Source of the DNA: Planctomycetaceae bacterium
Lineage (GTDB): Bacteria > Planctomycetota > Planctomycetia > Pirellulales > Pirellulaceae
Length of the DNA stretch: 45,497 nt
Direction: 5' to 3'
Assembly (NCBI GenBank): GCA_012959465.1
Contig: DUDC01000335.1
Location: forward strand, 1-45,497
Every line of letters starts with the position of its first letter. Positions within the stretch are counted from its first letter, which is position 1. Below the pieces are notes generated by a model that saw nothing but the letters and a program-made list of their open reading frames with translations, did not search any database and was not told the origin of the DNA. This document shows, in pieces, positions 42,140-45,497 of this stretch. The position numbers and the translations under genes are program-made.

Positions 42140-43186
42140 ATGAGCCCATTTGATCGTTTCCTGCATTGTTTCGTCGTCGTCGTGTTGGCCGCCGTTTTCC
42201 TCGTCGTCGAGCCTGCTCGCACTCTGGGTCAGGGCACGACGTTTGGTCAGGGAAAAGGATCTCGTCCAGCCGAGAACGGTATTCAATTTGGTGAAGAGAA
42301 TGTGCAACGCTGGCAAGTCGGAATCAAGATTCGGGCTAACGGGCACTGTCGTGGGATTTTCGCTACGGCTCCAATCCCCACGGATTGGCCAGAACAGCAG
42401 GTAGTGATATTGGAAGAGGACGTCTCTCCGGAAATCCGTAGTTTGAGTTACCGCACGTTAGAGAACGGCGTCAAGCAGATGGTGGTGACCATTCCGCAAT
42501 TGGCGGCCGGCCGAACCGCTCACGCTCTCGTTACGGTCGAGGTACGCCGCAAACAGATCCTCGCCCCCAAGAACGGATTGTTGTTTATCAAGCCTAAAAA
42601 AATGCCCACTGCGGTGCGAAAGTTTCTCACGTCAAGTCCGTTCATTGAAACGCGAAATCGAGAGATCAAATTATTGGCTCGCGAAATATACCGTGATCTG
42701 CCAGAAACGACTCCTGTTTGGAATCAAGTTGCCGCGATGTACGATTGGGTCCGCGACAACATTGAGTACAAGAATGGAAAACTCAAGGGTGCCGCAGCGG
42801 CCTTGAAAGACAAGACAGGCGACTGTGAGGAATTGACTTCTCTGTTTATCGCTCTCTGCCGAATCAACGGAATCCCGGCACGCACGGTCTGGGTACCGAA
42901 TCACTGTTATCCGGAGTTCTACTTACAAGACGACTACGGGAATGGATATTGGATTCCGTGCCAGGCCGCCGGCACTCGTGACTTCGGAAGCATGCCCGAT
43001 ACGCGGCCAGTCCTGCAGAAGGGCGACAATTTTAAGGTCCCCGAAATTCGAGAAAAAAAGCGTTATGTCGCTGAATATCTCCGCACGCAATCAGTGAAGG
43101 GCCTGCCGCCGACAGTCAACTTCGTCCGAAAGACGGTTGCTGGAGAAGAGAAGAAGGCAGCTTTCGGCGGTTTCGGCGGATTCTGA
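42140..43186 (+). CDS. secreted transglutaminase-like protein
   Basis: A 348-residue exported protein. I place the start at the ATG at 42140, which opens a signal peptide (HCFVVVVLAAVFLVVEPARTLGQG); the longer frame overlaps the HEAT gene and looks non-coding. An N-terminal beta domain (VQRWQVGIKIRANGHCRGIFATAP) is followed by the transglutaminase core: YDWVRDNIEYKNG, GDCEELTSLFIALCRINGIPARTVWVPNHCYPEFYL, where Cys and His form the papain-like pair. The end is GGFGGF. The fold may be a peptidase rather than a cross-linker. Paired with the HEAT gene, the two probably act together outside the cytoplasm. Confidence 0.88.
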   Translation: MSPFDRFLHCFVVVVLAAVFLVVEPARTLGQGTTFGQGKGSRPAENGIQFGEENVQRWQVGIKIRANGHCRGIFATAPIPTDWPEQQVVILEEDVSPEIRSLSYRTLENGVKQMVVTIPQLAAGRTAHALVTVEVRRKQILAPKNGLLFIKPKKMPTAVRKFLTSSPFIETRNREIKLLAREIYRDLPETTPVWNQVAAMYDWVRDNIEYKNGKLKGAAAALKDKTGDCEELTSLFIALCRINGIPARTVWVPNHCYPEFYLQDDYGNGYWIPCQAAGTRDFGSMPDTRPVLQKGDNFKVPEIREKKRYVAEYLRTQSVKGLPPTVNFVRKTVAGEEKKAAFGGFGGF

Positions 43187-43198
43187 TCAGCGGCGCAC

Positions 43199-43651
43199 CT
43201 ACTGCTTCACGCCTTGGTTCTTGAGGCCTTGGATCTCTACGGCTTGGTTATTGACGCCCCGCAGTGGATGTTTGGGCATCTTGGCCTCCCGCAGCTGCCA
43301 CCATTCCCGCCAACGCTGCTGCACCGCGAGTCGTCGCTCTAGATCGTCCTGCCACTGCTCGACGGGTTCGCCCAAGTTCGTGCCGGCAAGTCGGACGAGC
43401 GCTCGGCTACAGATGGCTGCCACTTCGGCATCGTCGTCAGACAACATCCCGATGAGATCGCCAATGGCCCACATCGGTGCCAGGTCACTTGTCAGACTTG
43501 CCGCTCGTCTTCGCTGCGGTTTCTGATTCTTGAATTGTGGCGACTTCAAGTAAGCCAATAAAGGAAGCACCGCTTGTTCCCCAAGGCTGCGGATCTCATC
43601 GTCGCCGTGAAAAACCACCTTCGTATAACCAGCCGCCAGAAGACGAGGCAA
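43199..43651 (-). pseudogene. C-terminal fragment of a HEAT-repeat protein
   Basis: About 150 residues with natural coding character: DEIRSLGEQAVLPLLAYLKS, PMWAIGDLIGMLSDDDAEVAAICSRALVRLAGTNLG. The end ALVRLAGTNLGEPVEQWQDD matches the ending of the complete HEAT protein at 42.0 kb (DALIAVTGMNFGYDETKWW). The frame is stopped by a TGA two codons before the only TTG start, and there is no signal peptide, so the N-terminus is missing. The tail has repeated NNQAV/KNQGV units encoded by GCCTTGGTT-like repeats. Fragment or newly started small gene. Confidence 0.5.
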
Positions 43652-43836
43652 CGTTCATCGCGGTGATTCGCGAGGGGATGAAAGCTGAAGAACCTTCCGA
43701 CGAGATTCCCGCCGTGCTGAATCGCCGAGGCCGTTTCGCCGAACCCGCATTACAACAGCTTGCCGCAGCCACCAAAGATGAGAAATTGCGGGAAGAAATC
43801 CTGAGGTTGTACAGATTGGCTCGAAATAGGCGTTGA
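43537..43836 (+). CDS. small ORF of uncertain status, head-to-head with the HEAT fragment
   Basis: Up to 99 residues. Only the part from about 43650 looks like coding: FIAVIREGMKAEEPSDEIPAVLNRRGRFAEPALQQLAAATKDEKLREEILRLYRLARNRR, which is helical. The first third overlaps the minus-strand HEAT fragment and is unnatural. A GTG near 43661 or ATG near 43678 could be the start. It may be the end of another broken gene. Confidence 0.35.
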   Translation: MATSSKPIKEAPLVPQGCGSHRRREKPPSYNQPPEDEATFIAVIREGMKAEEPSDEIPAVLNRRGRFAEPALQQLAAATKDEKLREEILRLYRLARNRR

Positions 43837-43848
43837 GTGCGGTATCAG

Positions 43849-43942
43849 CCGGCACGCGCTAGCGTCCAGTTCTTCCAGGATGCTCAACAGCATGATCCAC
43901 TTTTTGGCTGGCGAGTAGGAACCGTGGGCTAGCGCCCAGCGG
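43849..43942. repeat. two palindromic repeats around a GCTAGCG core
   Basis: CCGTGGGCTAGCGCCCAGCGG split as CCGTGGGC / GCCCAGCGG around TAGC (43922-43942) is an imperfect palindrome. A diverged copy with ACGCGCTAGCGT lies at about 43850-43870. They sit between the HEAT remnant and the sugar-binding protein gene. I recall the GGGCTAGCGCCC form between genes in Pirellulaceae. Confidence 0.55.
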
Positions 43943-43978
43943 CTGATTCACGGTCGGACGAGCAAGGCAAATTGCCCA

Positions 43979-44992
43979 CTAGAAGTCGTAGTCGTCGATG
44001 TTCGACTTGTCGAAGATCAACGGTGGTCCGAGAATCACTTGGTCCTCACGGACCTCGATGTTTTTGAGTCGCCCGAAATCGTGAGTTCCAACGGAGAGGT
44101 TGCCGTCGTTGAGTCTCTTGGCAACGTGTACGGTCAGATAGCCCAAATCAACGACATCCCACAATACGAACTTTTCGACGACGTCGTCGTGCACAAAATC
44201 ACGCATTAGGCTGGGGACACTAAGGCCAGTCACGTAAACTTGGTCTGTTTTTCCGGCATCCGCAACTGCCTTCGCCGCGGCTGGCAATGCCACCGAAGTG
44301 ATACCCCAGATTCCTTTCAAATCTCCGTATTCGTTGAGTGCGGCCACCGTTTGTTCTTGAGCTTTCTGCTGATCTTCACCGGGCGTGAGGTGTTGGAGCA
44401 ACTTGATTTCCGGGTGCTTTTTCGCGATGTAAGTCCTCATGATTTCCATCCATGTGTTCTGATTTGAGGCCGTTGGCGTACCACTGACAATCAAGTATTC
44501 GCCAGCAATACCAACTCCACGTGCTGTCAGACCTTCCACCATGACGTCGACCATCGCTTCAGCAATGCGTTGATTCTCTGCCTGATTGACAAAGACCTGT
44601 CGCTGAGAAGCACTGGGATTCGCGTCCGTATCCCAGCTTAAGACCGACACACCGGCATCTGCCGCCGACTTCAGGGTTCGCGATATTCCATCCGGATCGT
44701 TGGGTGCTACGGCCACCACGTCCACACCCTGTGCAACCCAGGTGTCCAGCATCCGAATCTGATCTTCATTGCGAGCGTCCACCGGTCCGTCATAGATCAA
44801 CGCGACACCCAATTCGGCAGCGGCTTCGCGTGCGCCCGTCTCGGCCGCATCAAAATATCCAATTCCGACAAGCTTCGGCATCATGCCGATTCGAAGTGGG
44901 CCGTCGGCGTTCCGACTCTTGCACCCAGCCGCTCCGCAAACGATCCACAGAATGGACATTCCCAGGATGAACTGGCAGCGGGTTCGTCTCAT
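43979..44992 (-). CDS. sugar ABC transporter substrate-binding lipoprotein
   Basis: A 337-residue periplasmic-binding protein of the ribose/rhamnose/AI-2 type (peripla_BP_4). The start ATG at 44992 overlaps the permease stop as ATGA and has AAGGAG 10 nt upstream. The N-terminal segment FILGMSILWIVCGAAGC ends in a lipobox with C24. Core motifs are GYFDAAETGAREAAAELGV, VDVVAVAPNDPDGISRTLKSAADAGVSVLSWDTD, EYLIVSGTPTASNQNTWMEIMRTYI and YGDLKGIWGITSVALPAAAKAV. It resembles RhaS/LsrB. The sugar cannot be read from sequence. It follows its permease on the minus strand and is the last gene of the importer operon in the window. Confidence 0.93.
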   Translation of the reverse strand: MRRTRCQFILGMSILWIVCGAAGCKSRNADGPLRIGMMPKLVGIGYFDAAETGAREAAAELGVALIYDGPVDARNEDQIRMLDTWVAQGVDVVAVAPNDPDGISRTLKSAADAGVSVLSWDTDANPSASQRQVFVNQAENQRIAEAMVDVMVEGLTARGVGIAGEYLIVSGTPTASNQNTWMEIMRTYIAKKHPEIKLLQHLTPGEDQQKAQEQTVAALNEYGDLKGIWGITSVALPAAAKAVADAGKTDQVYVTGLSVPSLMRDFVHDDVVEKFVLWDVVDLGYLTVHVAKRLNDGNLSVGTHDFGRLKNIEVREDQVILGPPLIFDKSNIDDYDF

Positions 44993-45497
44993 GACTCTGG
45001 TGCTCCTTGAGTGCGTTCGGTCCAAACGGCGACAGCAATCAATAGCGTGCCGATGACAATCAACCGGGATTCGGAGTTTACAAATTGCACACGACTACTA
45101 AGAAACCCCAACGCGATATCGAGATTGGAGATGATCGCCAAGCCAAGCAGGGTTCGCAGGATGCTCCCGTGTCCGCCGGTGATCAGGGTTCCACCGACGA
45201 CAATACAAGCGATCGCCTGCAACTCCATGCCCACATGAGCATTCGGTATCGCGACATTGTGCCTCATCGCGTTCAGGATGGCAACTAAAGCGGCAACGAC
45301 ACCGCATGCGGTGTAAAGGCAGAGGTCGACTCGACGAACTGGCACAGCGGCGAAGCGGGCAGCGATTCGATTGTCGCCGATCGCGTACAGCCAGCGACCG
45401 AACACCGTGAAATGGACGATCCCTCCGCTGGCGATCAAGACGATGGCGAGGAGAAAGAACTGAGTTGGAATTCCGAACTGGATGGATTGCTCGAGAA
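44989..45497 (-). CDS. sugar ABC transporter permease (5' end outside window)
   Basis: The last 168 residues of an RbsC/RhaP/LsrC-type permease; the frame is open to the window edge. Membrane segments include TQFFLLAIVLIASGGIVHFTVFGRWLYAIG, CGVVAALVAIL, ACIVVGGTLITGGHGSILRTLLGLAII and RLIVIGTLLIAVAVW. GDNRIAARFAAVPVRRV and GGTLITGGHGS are the EAA-like loop and the family glycine loop. It ends in ATGA with the binding protein start. The ATPase and any second permease lie beyond the window. Confidence 0.92.
   Translation of the reverse strand, partial: LEQSIQFGIPTQFFLLAIVLIASGGIVHFTVFGRWLYAIGDNRIAARFAAVPVRRVDLCLYTACGVVAALVAILNAMRHNVAIPNAHVGMELQAIACIVVGGTLITGGHGSILRTLLGLAIISNLDIALGFLSSRVQFVNSESRLIVIGTLLIAVAVWTERTQGAPES

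Overview
The window looks like a piece of a Planctomycetes chromosome, most likely a Pirellulales (Rhodopirellula/Blastopirellula-type) organism. The clues are a Cys-type sulfatase, a double DUF1080 protein, PQQ/BamB-like and lactonase-type propellers, secreted HEAT and transglutaminase proteins with weak similarity elsewhere, long hypothetical proteins beside an ABC exporter, and several palindromic intergenic repeats of a kind I recall from that group. GC is moderate, genes lie on both strands in short operons, and many start with GTG or TTG. I see no rRNA, tRNA, CRISPR array, intact insertion sequence or prophage. The reading is from sequence alone; family names rest on motif recognition and no searches were run.

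Layout. 1-5 kb: the end of an FxsA-like membrane protein, a small S4 RNA-binding protein, a thioredoxin-trypsin fusion protein, and methionyl-tRNA synthetase. 5-14 kb: RidA, a periplasmic FKBP isomerase, a sulfatase, a lactonase-like propeller, an acyl-CoA synthetase, a SelA-like PLP enzyme and, divergent from it, a D-aminoacylase; the PLP enzyme, D-aminoacylase and RidA suggest degradation of N-acyl-D-amino acids. 14-20 kb, minus strand: folC, an S41 protease and a PQQ-like propeller form a tight run, followed by the DUF1080 protein. 20-25 kb: an ABC exporter operon (ATPase, a permease with a large soluble insertion, and a translationally coupled unknown membrane-anchored protein). 25-32 kb: a zinc-ribbon/toroid membrane protein divergent from a MoxR-DUF58-transglutaminase operon. 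32-35 kb: a two-gene operon of a MoxR-like AAA+ ATPase and a large unknown protein. 35-41 kb: an MFS transporter, a CbiX-like chelatase with a Cys/His tail, an SRPBCC protein, a secreted unknown, DUF2237, cdsA and plsC. 41-45.5 kb: a secreted HEAT protein with a secreted transglutaminase, a broken HEAT region, and the end of a sugar-type ABC importer operon.

Most notable: (1) the moxR gene is split by an AT-rich segment of about 35 nt that lies exactly between two GGC codons. Skipping from one GGC to the other would restore a normal 314-residue MoxR, so translational bypassing, frameshifting, phase variation, decay and sequence error all need to be separated. (2) The AAA+/unknown pair at 31.8-34.7 kb resembles a two-component ATPase-effector machine that I cannot name. 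(3) Several near-perfect hairpins of different sequence sit between genes, including a tandem pair between DUF2237 and cdsA.
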